DNA from: Catonella morbi ATCC 51271
Lineage (GTDB): Bacteria > Bacillota > Clostridia > Lachnospirales > Lachnospiraceae
Assembly: GCF_000160035.2 (NCBI RefSeq)
Contig: NZ_KI535368.1
Span: 186,001-250,000, forward strand
Length of the DNA stretch: 64,000 nt
Reading direction: 5' to 3'
Shown: positions 51,881 through 60,974 of the stretch, piece after piece
Layout of the letters: each line of letters begins with the position of its first letter
Numbering within the stretch: the first letter of the stretch is position 1
Notes under the pieces: generated by a model
What the model was told of the DNA's origin: nothing
The model's database searches: none
The model's input: the letters and a program-made list of their open reading frames with translations, nothing else
Program-made: the position numbers and the translations under genes

Positions 51881-53634
51881 TTAAAATGTTTAAGCGGTTG
51901 TTAGACTTTTCGGGCAGTGAAAAGAAAAATCTTATTCTGTCATTTATTTTTCATATGTGTAACTCCTTTTTTGAAATGCTTCCTATTATGGCAATTATCA
52001 CGGTTTTGTCAGAAATATTAAAAGCATCTTCAGGCAGGACAATGCCGTATAAGGTGATATGGACTTCTTTGGTAATTATGATATTCAGTATCTTAGGGAA
52101 AATGATTTTTATAAATCTCTCCGCTGTGAAAAGAACTTTGGGAAGTTTTGCCATGTGTACTGACTGGAGAATGAAACTTGGTGAAAAGCTAAAACGTGTA
52201 CCTATGGGATACTTTAGCAGTAACCGTTTGGGAGATATTACAGCGGCGGTTACAACAACTCTGGGTGATTTGGAAACAAACTCGGTTACTATACTTGAAG
52301 CAGTAGCCGGCGGCTTTATACATGCTTTTATTATCGGAATATGGTTGTTGACCTATGAATGGAGAATTGGTCTGCTTATGATGGCGGGGCTTTTGGTATC
52401 TTTCATAATTTATGCCCGTACACAGAAAGCAGGGGAAAAATATTCACCTCGAAGGCAGGCAGCTCAGGCAGGGCTGGTAACAGGAATTTTGGAATATATT
52501 CAGGGAATGACTGTGGTCAAAGCTTTCGGACTTGGAGAAAGGGCAGGAAAAACAGTAGATAATGCGATTTATGAGAGTGCAGAAGCAAATATAGTTTTGG
52601 AGAAAGTTTTTTCTTCTCTTGCGGCGGCTTTCCAAACAGTATTTAAGTTTATAAGAGCAGCTATTGTTATTGTAGCACCTTATCTTTTGTTTAATGGGAG
52701 AATAGATGCCTCCAAATGCCTGCTACTGTTGGTGGCGAGTTTTATGATTTATTCCACAGTGGAGCTTGCAGGCAGTACAGCGGCTGTTGCAAGAGTGGTA
52801 GATGCATCTCTTGACAGACTGGAAAAAATATCGGATATGCCGCTCTTAGATGAAAAGGGAGAGGAACAAACGCCTGATAATTATGATATTACAGTTAAAA
52901 ATATTTCATTTTCATACGATACAAATGAAGTTATAAGAGATGTCGGTTTTTTTGTGCCACAGGGAACAAGCTGTGCACTGGTAGGAGCTTCCGGCTCGGG
53001 TAAGACAACTCTTTGCAGTCTGATTGCAAGATTTTGGGATGTGGATAAGGGAGAGATTTTACTCGGCGGCATAAATGTTAAAGATTATACCTGCGACAGT
53101 CTTTTGAAAAATTTTTCCATTGTTTTCCAACAGGTTTATTTATTTGAAGATACAATTGAAAATAATATCCGCTTCGGAAAACCTGATGCAACCGGGGAAG
53201 AAGTGATTATGGCTGCTAAAAAAGCCTGTTGTCACGATTTTATATCAGCATTTCCCGAAGGGTATCAGACTAAAATAGGAGAAAACGGAGCTACCCTCTC
53301 AGGTGGAGAAAAACAGCGTATTTCAATAGCTAGGGCTATATTAAAGGATGCTCCTGTAGTCATCTTAGATGAAGCAACTGCAAGCGTGGATCCGGAAAAT
53401 GAACTGGAACTACAGGAAGCGATAGAAGGACTTACCAAAAACAAAACTTTGCTTATGATAGCCCACAGGCTTAATACTGTAAGAAGGGCGGATAAGATAA
53501 TTGTTCTGGATAAAGGGCAGATAGCAGAAGAGGGCACTCATGGCGAACTTATGAAACAGGAAGGAATTTATAAGAAATTTGTGGACATTCGCAAAGAAGC
53601 CATAGGCTGGAAGGTAGGTGAAGTTAAACTATGA
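51877..53634 (+). CDS. Half-size ABC transporter, module 2 subunit B
   Basis: 585 residues, membrane domain about 15-300, ATPase about 335-570, with GASGSGKTT, LSGGEKQRISIARA, VILDEATASVDPE and IAHRLNTV. It shares VPMGYFSSNRLGDI and IARFWDVDKGEILLGG with its module 1 counterpart. Its ATG overlaps the previous stop as ATGA behind GGAGGAG, indicating coupled translation. Exporter-fold pairs of this kind include YbtPQ and IrtAB, which import ferric siderophores; assignment to that subgroup is inference. Confidence 0.88.
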   Translation: MIKMFKRLLDFSGSEKKNLILSFIFHMCNSFFEMLPIMAIITVLSEILKASSGRTMPYKVIWTSLVIMIFSILGKMIFINLSAVKRTLGSFAMCTDWRMKLGEKLKRVPMGYFSSNRLGDITAAVTTTLGDLETNSVTILEAVAGGFIHAFIIGIWLLTYEWRIGLLMMAGLLVSFIIYARTQKAGEKYSPRRQAAQAGLVTGILEYIQGMTVVKAFGLGERAGKTVDNAIYESAEANIVLEKVFSSLAAAFQTVFKFIRAAIVIVAPYLLFNGRIDASKCLLLLVASFMIYSTVELAGSTAAVARVVDASLDRLEKISDMPLLDEKGEEQTPDNYDITVKNISFSYDTNEVIRDVGFFVPQGTSCALVGASGSGKTTLCSLIARFWDVDKGEILLGGINVKDYTCDSLLKNFSIVFQQVYLFEDTIENNIRFGKPDATGEEVIMAAKKACCHDFISAFPEGYQTKIGENGATLSGGEKQRISIARAILKDAPVVILDEATASVDPENELELQEAIEGLTKNKTLLMIAHRLNTVRRADKIIVLDKGQIAEEGTHGELMKQEGIYKKFVDIRKEAIGWKVGEVKL

Positions 53635-54203
53635 GATACAAACAGTTTTATAAAGGAAAGTTACCTGAACAGTTATTAGAACGAATAGAAGCAGAACATA
53701 AAGAAAAAATGAAGGCTCTTATCAGGCGATCCGAGCAGGAGGGGTGGACTAAAAAACAAAGAAAGAGGCAACAGAGCAATATTTTCCCCAATATAGCCCT
53801 GTATCAGGTATTCATAGATAATGAAATACCCAAAGAAAAAGCAAAAGAACTGGTAAAAGACTATTCTTTTTATCGTGCCCGCAAGTATCATAGTATTTTA
53901 AAAACTATGTTTATTATTCCCGGTTTTTTCAGAGTATTCCGCTTTTTTATGAGAACAGGAATGAAGGGGGATGAAATCTGGATAAGTAAAATCAGGTCTG
54001 ATAATGTAAGGGAGTGCTCTATGGATGTTCTAAAATGTCTTTGGGCAGATACCTGTAAGTCATTCGGCTGTCCGGAAATCTGCGAGATATTTTGCCTGTG
54101 CGATCATATTGTGTTTGGCAACATAGATAAACTAAGGTTTGACAGAAGCCAGACCTTGGGCATGGGTGGTAAAAGATGCGATTTTTGCTTTAAATCGAGA
54201 TAG
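53631..54203 (+). CDS. L-2-amino-thiazoline-4-carboxylate hydrolase-family protein
   Basis: 190 residues. After a helical N-terminal region the conserved C-terminal core is present: CLWADTCKSFGCPEIC, FCLCDHIVFGN and RSQTLGMGGKRCDFCF. These residues match the ATC-hydrolase family (PF14196-like), named for opening the thiazoline ring of 2-aminothiazoline-4-carboxylate; most members are untested. It overlaps the ABC subunit by 4 bp (ATGA), so it is part of the transport operon. Module 1 has no counterpart; module 3 shows none within the window. A role in modifying an imported thiazoline-containing ligand is an inference. Confidence 0.7.
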   Translation: MRYKQFYKGKLPEQLLERIEAEHKEKMKALIRRSEQEGWTKKQRKRQQSNIFPNIALYQVFIDNEIPKEKAKELVKDYSFYRARKYHSILKTMFIIPGFFRVFRFFMRTGMKGDEIWISKIRSDNVRECSMDVLKCLWADTCKSFGCPEICEIFCLCDHIVFGNIDKLRFDRSQTLGMGGKRCDFCFKSR

Positions 54204-54233
54204 GAAATGAAAAACAGGAGAAGATTTTAATAT

Positions 54234-54842
54234 ATGAAAACGAATGAAAATAAAGGCTTGCAAATAAAAGATGTGATAACTACGGTATTACTCAGCATAG
54301 TGCTTATTATGATACAGTTGGTTGTAAATATGATATGTATGGCAAACCATTTCATCAGTATGACTTTATCCGTAGGGCTTACGATGTTTTTATGCGGACC
54401 CGTGTATTGCCTGCTTTTACACAGAGTACGTAAACATTTTGTTTCATTGGTTTATATGACTATTCTGGGAGTTATATTTTTTCTTATGGGCAATTTATAC
54501 CTTTTACCATATTTTATTTTAATCGGAATAATTTGTGAAATTATTTTATGGAAGGAAAGTTCACTTAGAAAACCTAAGCAGGTAATATTATCTTGGACAG
54601 TTGCAAGCCTTTTGTATAATGGGGTGAATTTGCTGCCAATTTGGTTTTTCTGGGATACTTACTACGATTTTGCGGTAAAAAGCGGTATGGAACAAAGCTA
54701 CATAGACTCATATGTATATTATTATACGGTACCGGGCTGGATTATATTTATTCTGATTTTTACAACAGGAATGGGGCTTCTTGGGAGTTGTATAGGAAAT
54801 AAGCTGATGAACAAACATTTTAAAAAGGCAGGGCTGTTATAA
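54234..54842 (+). CDS. MptD-family ECF S component, module 2
   Basis: 202 residues, about six hydrophobic helices, ending in NKLMNKHFKKAGLL, the same tail as the other two S components. The N-terminus MKTNENKGLQIKDVITT shares the QIKDLI/QIKDV phrase with the module 1 protein. It would give the ECF importer its specificity; the substrate is unknown. AGGAGAAG precedes the ATG. It overlaps the EcfT gene by one base. Confidence 0.72.
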   Translation: MKTNENKGLQIKDVITTVLLSIVLIMIQLVVNMICMANHFISMTLSVGLTMFLCGPVYCLLLHRVRKHFVSLVYMTILGVIFFLMGNLYLLPYFILIGIICEIILWKESSLRKPKQVILSWTVASLLYNGVNLLPIWFFWDTYYDFAVKSGMEQSYIDSYVYYYTVPGWIIFILIFTTGMGLLGSCIGNKLMNKHFKKAGLL

Positions 54843-55537
54843 TGAGGTCTTTTTCTTTAACAGTGCAGGCTAAGCTTTGCTCACTTGTTTGTGCTGTTGC
54901 GGCGGTGTCATTGGGAAAAGATGTTATATTTAGCTATGTTCTTACTTTGGTATGCTTTTTCACACTTATAATACAGAAAAAATGGCAAATCACAGTTACT
55001 TATGGCTTATTTTATATTTTACTCGGAATATTGCTGTATCTGATTCGTTATCAGGGATTACATATGTATGTATTTTCGGAATTTTACGTGCTTATGTTTT
55101 GGAATCTCTCACCGATTTTTTTAAGTTCGTGGGATTTAATGACAACACCTCCGGGAGAGCTTTCGGCTTTTATGAGCAGGATACATATGCCTACATCTGT
55201 TATTTTAGGTATTCTTGTTGTGTTTCGCTTTTTTCCTACTGTGAAGTCTGAATTAAAAAGTGTTTATCTGTCTATGAAAAACAGAGGATTGACAGGGATA
55301 AGACATATATTCAGACATCCGCTAATTACAGGTGAGTATGTCTTGATTCCGTTTTTGTTTAGAGTATTGATGATAGCAGATCAGCTTTCTGTCTCAGGAA
55401 CAGCAAGAGGAGCAGATACACCGGGAATAAGAGGAAGTTACTATGAGAAAAACATGTGTATGGCTGATATTGCCATAATGATTTTATGGATTGTTGTTAC
55501 TGTAGCATATTTGCGGATAGGAGGCATTAAAATATGA
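54842..55537 (+). CDS. ECF transporter transmembrane protein EcfT, module 2
   Basis: 231 residues. Hydrophobic N-terminal half, then the two coupling motifs as MKNRGLTGI and TARGADTPG. A PPGELSAFMSRIHMPTSV segment and RFFPTVKSEL match CbiQ/EcfT proteins. It links the S component to the dual ATPase. Start and stop overlap its neighbours (TAATG and ATGA), so S, T and A subunits are translationally coupled. Confidence 0.82.
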   Translation: MRSFSLTVQAKLCSLVCAVAAVSLGKDVIFSYVLTLVCFFTLIIQKKWQITVTYGLFYILLGILLYLIRYQGLHMYVFSEFYVLMFWNLSPIFLSSWDLMTTPPGELSAFMSRIHMPTSVILGILVVFRFFPTVKSELKSVYLSMKNRGLTGIRHIFRHPLITGEYVLIPFLFRVLMIADQLSVSGTARGADTPGIRGSYYEKNMCMADIAIMILWIVVTVAYLRIGGIKI

Positions 55538-56919
55538 TAGAAATAAAAAATGTCTCTTTTTCTTACAATGAAAGTGAGTATGGTGTAAACAGTATAAATT
55601 TATCTGTCCAAAACGGAGAATGTGTTGTTTTAACAGGGGAGTCAGGCTGCGGAAAAACCACGGTTACCCGTCTTATAAACGGACTTGCTCCTACATATTA
55701 TAGCGGAGAAATGACGGGTTTCGTGTATATTGATAAGAAGAATATAAATGAACTTCCGCTCTATGAAATAGGAAAAATTGTCGGAAGTATATTTCAGGAT
55801 CCGAGAAGACAGTTTTTTTCTTCAGAACTTGCAGGGGAAGTGGCTTTTGCTTGCGAAAATTATGGCTTTTCGCACAAAGAAATAGTGAGTAGGACTGATG
55901 CGGCAATAAATAAGATGCAACTTGAACATCTTAGAAATATACCTGTTGATGTTATTTCAAGCGGAGAAAAGCAACGTACTGCGGTTGCTTCGGTTTACGC
56001 CCTTCATCCTCGTGTATTCGTGTTTGATGAACCGACTGCTAACTTGGATTTGAAGGGAATTGCAGAACTTAAAAATGTACTTTCTGAGTTAAAACTGTTC
56101 GGCTGTACACTGATTATAGCGGAACATCGCCTTGACTGGCTCGAAGATATTGCAGACAGGTATATCTATATGTCAGGAGGGGAGATTAAAAAAGAATATT
56201 TGAAGACAGAGTTTTTGGAAATGGATGAAAAAGACAGAGCTGAATTAGGATTAAGGAGAAAAGCAAAAGATTTTACGATTCTGCCTTTACCTGAACCGGG
56301 CGTTTCATCGGCGATAACCGTGAAAGGAATATCCTGTATAAGGCAACGAAAAAAGATATTCGAAAACTTGAACTTCTTTATCAATAAAGGCTGTATAACT
56401 GCGTTAACAGGACATAACGGCATAGGGAAAACCACTCTTGCGCTTATGCTAAGCGGACTTATGCGTATCAAAGGAGAAATTTATATTGATGATAAAAAAT
56501 ATACGCGCAGAGGTCTGAATAGGGAGGTTTATTATTGTTCCAACGATACGGGAACACAGTTTTTTACAAACAGTGTTGCAGAAGAACTTCTTTTGAATAT
56601 GGAGAAGAATTTAGAGAATATAAAGGAAGCAGGAGCGATTCTTAAAAGAATGCAATTATATGAGTATAAAGATACCCACCCACAGTCGCTGTCAGGTGGA
56701 CAAAGGCAGAGACTTGCCGTTTGCTGTGCCTTGCTTTGCGCTAAAAAAATATTGATTTTTGATGAACCGACCAGCGGTCTTGATGGCAGAAATATGTTGT
56801 TAATAGCCAAAGAATTAAAAAATGCAGTAAACAAAGGAAAAACTGTGCTGGTTATTACGCATGATGAAGAATTGATAGCAGAATGTTGTGATTATCGCTT
56901 GAACTTGAATGAGTTATAA
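55534..56919 (+). CDS. ECF transporter ATPase with two fused ABC domains, module 2
   Basis: 461 residues. First cassette: TGESGCGKTT, ISSGEKQRTA and FVFDEPTANLD. Second: TGHNGIGKTT, LSGGQRQRLA and IFDEPTSGLD. The linker is shorter than in module 1. It is the energising unit of the module 2 ECF importer. The ATG overlaps the EcfT stop by 4 bp. Confidence 0.88.
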   Translation: MIEIKNVSFSYNESEYGVNSINLSVQNGECVVLTGESGCGKTTVTRLINGLAPTYYSGEMTGFVYIDKKNINELPLYEIGKIVGSIFQDPRRQFFSSELAGEVAFACENYGFSHKEIVSRTDAAINKMQLEHLRNIPVDVISSGEKQRTAVASVYALHPRVFVFDEPTANLDLKGIAELKNVLSELKLFGCTLIIAEHRLDWLEDIADRYIYMSGGEIKKEYLKTEFLEMDEKDRAELGLRRKAKDFTILPLPEPGVSSAITVKGISCIRQRKKIFENLNFFINKGCITALTGHNGIGKTTLALMLSGLMRIKGEIYIDDKKYTRRGLNREVYYCSNDTGTQFFTNSVAEELLLNMEKNLENIKEAGAILKRMQLYEYKDTHPQSLSGGQRQRLAVCCALLCAKKILIFDEPTSGLDGRNMLLIAKELKNAVNKGKTVLVITHDEELIAECCDYRLNLNEL

Positions 56920-56945
56920 AAATATATTAAAGGGGGACTTTTATT

Positions 56946-58280
56946 ATGGATGTACGAAATAAACTACTTACCGAAAATCCGTGGAAATTGATGATAACTC
57001 TAAGTGTTCCGGCAATTTTAGGGCAGTTTATAGTAGGACTTTATGCATTTGTGGATTCAATCTATGTAGGTCAGATGGTAGGTACAAATGCTATGAGTGC
57101 GGTATCGGCAGCCTCACCCTTTGTTCTTGTGAATAATGCCATTGCTGTACTTGTGGGTATAGGTTCGGGTTCGGTACTTTCCAGAGCAGTCGGCAAGAAG
57201 GATCAGGAAACCATAGACAAGATTATGGGAAATCTGGCCTTTTTGGTAATTTTACTTTCTTCTTTAGTAATGCTTGTAGGAATAACCTTTGCACCAAAAT
57301 TGCTCAGTCTTTCAGGTGCAAGCGGGGAGGTCCTTGAAATGGGAGTTTCTTACCTTAGAACGGTTTATCTTGGCTCGATATTTGTAAACTTTATGCAGGG
57401 AGCAAACATGGTTATTCGTGCTGAGGGGCGTATGGGAATTGCTATGGGAATAATGGCAGCAGGAGCAATTCTTAATATTATCTTAGATCCGGTGTTTATT
57501 TTGTTACTTCATTCACGTGACCCGCAGTCGGTGGCAATAGCAACAGTTATATCACAGTTTGTTCAGGCTATGGCAACTTTGATTTATTTCTTAAAGAAGA
57601 GCCCGGTAGTGCGCTTTCATGGAATAAAACCTGCTAATAAACTCAATCCTGAGATAATTTCTGTAGGTGCAAGTGCAATGCTTATGCAGATTATGATGCT
57701 TGTACAGATGACGGTTGTGTATAATACCGCAGTTCGTTTCGGCGGAGATAATCAGATTGCTCTTATGGGAGCAGCGCAGAGGGTTATGCAGCTTGCTTTT
57801 GTACCTATATGGGGAATGAGCCAGGGTATGCAGCCGGCAGTCGGTACTAATTTCGGAGCTAAAGATTATACTAGAGTTAAAAAATTAACAAATGTATTTA
57901 TTATAGGTTCTACCTGCCTTGCAAGTATATTTTTCCTTATTATTGAAATATTCCCGACTCAAATTTTGTCAGCCTTCATTACAGATACAGATATTGTGGC
58001 AGCGGGTTTAAGGGATTTCAGACTTATGTATTGTATTTTCCCTACTTATGGACTGTTAATTATGGTTGTTACATATTTTCAATCACTGGGAAAAGCAAAG
58101 AAAGCAGGGTTTTTAGTAATACTGAGGCAGCTTGTGTTGGTTGTTCCTTTAGTGCTGATACTGCCACATCTGCTTGGTGGCAATGTACTTGGAGTATGGC
58201 TTGCACTCCCTTTGAATGATATTATTATTTTGCTTGTGGCACTTATTTTGATAAGGGAAGAGTATAAGAAGTTGAATTAG
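56946..58280 (+). CDS. MATE-family efflux transporter
   Basis: 444 residues with twelve hydrophobic segments. The MATE pattern is clear: PWKLMITLSVPAILGQFI at the N-terminus, GLYAFVDSIYVGQMVG, and MSQGMQPAVGTNFGAKDY in the middle. These proteins export organic cations or metabolites using sodium or proton gradients. It follows the ECF ATPase by 26 bp with AAAGGGGG as ribosome site and ends at a terminator, so it belongs to the module 2 operon. It may expel a processed ligand or a toxic substrate; this is inference. Confidence 0.9.
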   Translation: MDVRNKLLTENPWKLMITLSVPAILGQFIVGLYAFVDSIYVGQMVGTNAMSAVSAASPFVLVNNAIAVLVGIGSGSVLSRAVGKKDQETIDKIMGNLAFLVILLSSLVMLVGITFAPKLLSLSGASGEVLEMGVSYLRTVYLGSIFVNFMQGANMVIRAEGRMGIAMGIMAAGAILNIILDPVFILLLHSRDPQSVAIATVISQFVQAMATLIYFLKKSPVVRFHGIKPANKLNPEIISVGASAMLMQIMMLVQMTVVYNTAVRFGGDNQIALMGAAQRVMQLAFVPIWGMSQGMQPAVGTNFGAKDYTRVKKLTNVFIIGSTCLASIFFLIIEIFPTQILSAFITDTDIVAAGLRDFRLMYCIFPTYGLLIMVVTYFQSLGKAKKAGFLVILRQLVLVVPLVLILPHLLGGNVLGVWLALPLNDIIILLVALILIREEYKKLN

Positions 58281-58297
58281 ATATATGAACAGTGATA

Positions 58298-58355
58298 AAG
58301 TCCTATATTCAGAAAATGCATAGTTCTGCATTTTAGCCGGATATAGGGCTTTTTA
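58298..58355 (+). terminator. Terminator of module 2 operon
   Basis: AAGTCCTATA (58298-58307) pairs with TATAGGGCTT (58342-58351), with one G-U. AAAATGCA and TGCATTTT form an inner stem, and T residues follow. Confidence 0.8.
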
Positions 58356-58501
58356 ATTGTTTTATCTTATGGTAGTTTAACGAAAATTCAGAATATAAGA
58401 GTTAATATTACTTATATTATTTTAAAAAAAACCGATAATAATGTTATAGTAGAATTGTTATCTGTTGTACATAAGATAATTATCTTTATGGGAGGGAAAG
58501 T

Positions 58502-60742
58502 ATGGACAAAGAGGTGGTTTTGCAACTTTCAAATGAACAATTATATGATGAATTTGTTGAAAGTGTAATTTCTGATTCTATCGGACTGGAAGGACTTGTT
58601 TCTGAACTGGAGCAATCAAGCCGTTTTAAAGAAGATTTTATATTTAGGATTCATGTTCAAACAGCAAGACAGTTTATTTTAGTTTGTCAGCAAAAATCAG
58701 ATGCTGTGCTTGAAAAAGCAGAAGAACTGATTGAAAGGGCACATATCCTGGAATTGCCTAAAATCTTAACTTTGAACTATCATATTTTGGGCAATGCTTA
58801 CCGCTTTTTGAATTTTCTTGAAAAAGCATTAGAATGTTTTATGAATGTATTGAAATATAGCAGAATTTACAATTTAAATAATCTCACATCTATTGTGTAT
58901 TTTTATATTTCAGAACTTTATATGACACATGATGATGTGAATACCGGTCTTGAGTACTTGAACAGGGCCTTTTCAACATTGGAAGAGACTAAAGATAAAG
59001 AACCTCGTTATGATATGAAAAGAGTAATGTTCAGCTCAAATATGATTCAACTGCTTTATTTAACCAAGAAATATGAGGAAATAGAACAATATGTTAAAGT
59101 CATGCAGGAAAATTTCGAAAGAGATTCAAGTCCACAGGCACTTTACACCTATAAATTGGCACTGCTATTTTATTTTTTTACTCAAAATAATTATGAAGAA
59201 GCCCAAAAAATTTTTTATGAATTATTGGATTTGATTGGGGATTTAGATGCTAAATATTTTATTCTGAAGGCATACTGTGAGATTATGCTTGAACATAACA
59301 TAGATTATGATTTCTATGAAAAAGAATTGCTGTTGGCCGAGACTTGGGAAGGGTCCGGAAACTCTTATATTAATTATGCATTAAATAATAGCCTTTATAA
59401 ATACTTTGAAAAAAAGGGAGATAAGGATAAGGCCTTTTCCAGCTTGAAAAAATCATTTAATCAGATTGAGAAAGAGATGTCAGACTTAAAAACGGATAAG
59501 GTCAATTCTTTCAAAATTATAGAAAAAAATTTCTCCATTGAAGAAGATATTTCAAGTGTTGAAAAGAAAAACAATGAGCTTGAACTGATGGCTGAAGAGG
59601 CAAACAGAAATAAAAATCTTGCAGAATCCGCATTGCATAGGCTGAAAATTGTGAGCGAACTTGGAAAGAAACTGACGTATTCACTTGATGTACAAGATAT
59701 TATTAAGACGGTATATAGAAGGCTGGTTAAGGGTATTCCCCTTACCAAATTTGTCATTATGATAAAAAACAGTGAGTTAAACCGGCTTGAGTCCATTGCA
59801 TATTATGCGGGCGGAAAACAGAAGGATAATATTACTGTGGATTTTGATGATAAAAATTCCGTTTTTGTAGAAGTATTTAAAACAAATAAATTTATAAAAA
59901 TCGATGACTTTAATGATAGTGAAGGATTTGCAAAGCAGAGAAAACTCTCGTCAGATATATTTTGCAGCTCGGTATTATTTCTGCCTCTCAGCATTGAGAA
60001 TGAAGTTCTCGGAGTATGCAGTATTCAACATAAGGAGTCGAATATCTATAAACCGGAAGATGTGGAATTCTTAGAACAGTTGATGCCTTTTTTGGCGATT
60101 GCGTTAAACAATGCCTTTAAATCGCAGGCTCTTGAACAAGAGATTAATCATCATAAAAAGACACAGAATGAGTTAGAGGAAGTTAATCATAAGTTAGAAG
60201 CACTTTCCTATTTGGACGGATTGACTCAAATTTCAAATCGTCGTGATTTTGAAAAGAAAATTTTAGGATATTTGCAAAAATCAAGAGAGCAAGGTATTTC
60301 ATTAAGCCTGTTTATGTTCGATATAGACTATTTTAAGTTCTACAATGACTCTTATGGGCATTTAGAAGGAGATAATGCGTTAAAAACTGTTGCAACAATT
60401 ATTCAGAAGCACTTTAGTGAGGCAGGAGGAATTTCAGCAAGATTCGGTGGAGAAGAATTTATTGCAGCCTGTCTGGGATTGAATGAAGAAGAGAGCATTC
60501 TTTTAGGAAACAAGATTAGAGAAGATGTATTTGCACAAGATATTTTGAATGAAAAAGCACCTTTAAAAAAGTTGTCCATCAGTATCGGAATATCATATTA
60601 TAATGGCTTGGAAGAATTGAAGAAGTCTTTTGTTATGAGATGGGCAGATGTCTCTCTTTATCAAGCTAAGCAAGACGGGAAGAACAGAGTGGTATTAAAA
60701 ACAATCAAAGCAGGAGAAGAGCCACCGGAAGGCTTGGAGTAG
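58502..60742 (+). CDS. Diguanylate cyclase with TPR and GAF domains
   Basis: 746 residues, no membrane segment. TPR-like helical repeats fill about 1-330 (for example ILGNAYRFLNFLEKALECF), then a coiled coil, a GAF domain (about 395-545), a second coiled coil and GGDEF (about 575-740). The active site reads RFGGEEF, expected to be active in c-di-GMP synthesis. The usual inhibitory RxxD upstream of it is absent. Input is unknown; AraC/TPR-like sensors of this build often respond to small ligands or partner proteins. GGGAGGG precedes the ATG; it is a single-gene unit. Confidence 0.88.
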   Translation: MDKEVVLQLSNEQLYDEFVESVISDSIGLEGLVSELEQSSRFKEDFIFRIHVQTARQFILVCQQKSDAVLEKAEELIERAHILELPKILTLNYHILGNAYRFLNFLEKALECFMNVLKYSRIYNLNNLTSIVYFYISELYMTHDDVNTGLEYLNRAFSTLEETKDKEPRYDMKRVMFSSNMIQLLYLTKKYEEIEQYVKVMQENFERDSSPQALYTYKLALLFYFFTQNNYEEAQKIFYELLDLIGDLDAKYFILKAYCEIMLEHNIDYDFYEKELLLAETWEGSGNSYINYALNNSLYKYFEKKGDKDKAFSSLKKSFNQIEKEMSDLKTDKVNSFKIIEKNFSIEEDISSVEKKNNELELMAEEANRNKNLAESALHRLKIVSELGKKLTYSLDVQDIIKTVYRRLVKGIPLTKFVIMIKNSELNRLESIAYYAGGKQKDNITVDFDDKNSVFVEVFKTNKFIKIDDFNDSEGFAKQRKLSSDIFCSSVLFLPLSIENEVLGVCSIQHKESNIYKPEDVEFLEQLMPFLAIALNNAFKSQALEQEINHHKKTQNELEEVNHKLEALSYLDGLTQISNRRDFEKKILGYLQKSREQGISLSLFMFDIDYFKFYNDSYGHLEGDNALKTVATIIQKHFSEAGGISARFGGEEFIAACLGLNEEESILLGNKIREDVFAQDILNEKAPLKKLSISIGISYYNGLEELKKSFVMRWADVSLYQAKQDGKNRVVLKTIKAGEEPPEGLE

Positions 60743-60780
60743 AATTTTAAGATTTTTGAGTTTTATAAACGGAGTTTGGC

Positions 60781-60825
60781 TATCCCTTTTTACCATACGA
60801 TATGGTAAGAAGGGATATTTTTTTT
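60781..60825 (+). terminator. Terminator of diguanylate cyclase gene
   Basis: TATCCCTT (60781-60788) pairs with AAGGGATA (60810-60817), apart from a small bulge, with TTACCAT and ATGGTAA as inner stem, then a run of T. Confidence 0.88.
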
Positions 60826-60896
60826 ATTAGAAACTTCTTCGCAAATTCCCTATTTTAAAATCTCTCTAAGGGAACTTACTGTGATGTATAAGCAAA
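60826..60896 (+). repeat. Degenerate intergenic element, copy B
   Basis: It contains TTAGAAACTT, GCAAATTCCCTATTTT, ATCTCTCTAAGGGA and ACTTACTG in the same order as the elements at 21131 and 32959. TTCCC and GGGAA can pair. It lies between a terminator and the tetR-3 promoter. Confidence 0.4.
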
Positions 60897-60905
60897 TAAT
60901 TTGGA

Positions 60906-60955
60906 CTAAGCTATTGACAAATTAGCTCTTTCTAACTAAAATATATCTAAGCTAT
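60906..60955 (+). promoter_or_regulatory. tetR-3 promoter with flanking repeats
   Basis: TTGACA (60914-60919), 17-bp spacer, TAAAAT (60937-60942). CTAAGCTAT occurs twice, at 60906-60914 and 60947-60955, bracketing the promoter, and ATTAGCTC at 60921-60928 is a related inverted half. These are likely regulator half-sites; they do not match the module 1 or 2 operators. Confidence 0.6.
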
Positions 60956-60974
60956 ATTGAGAAAGGATATCAAA

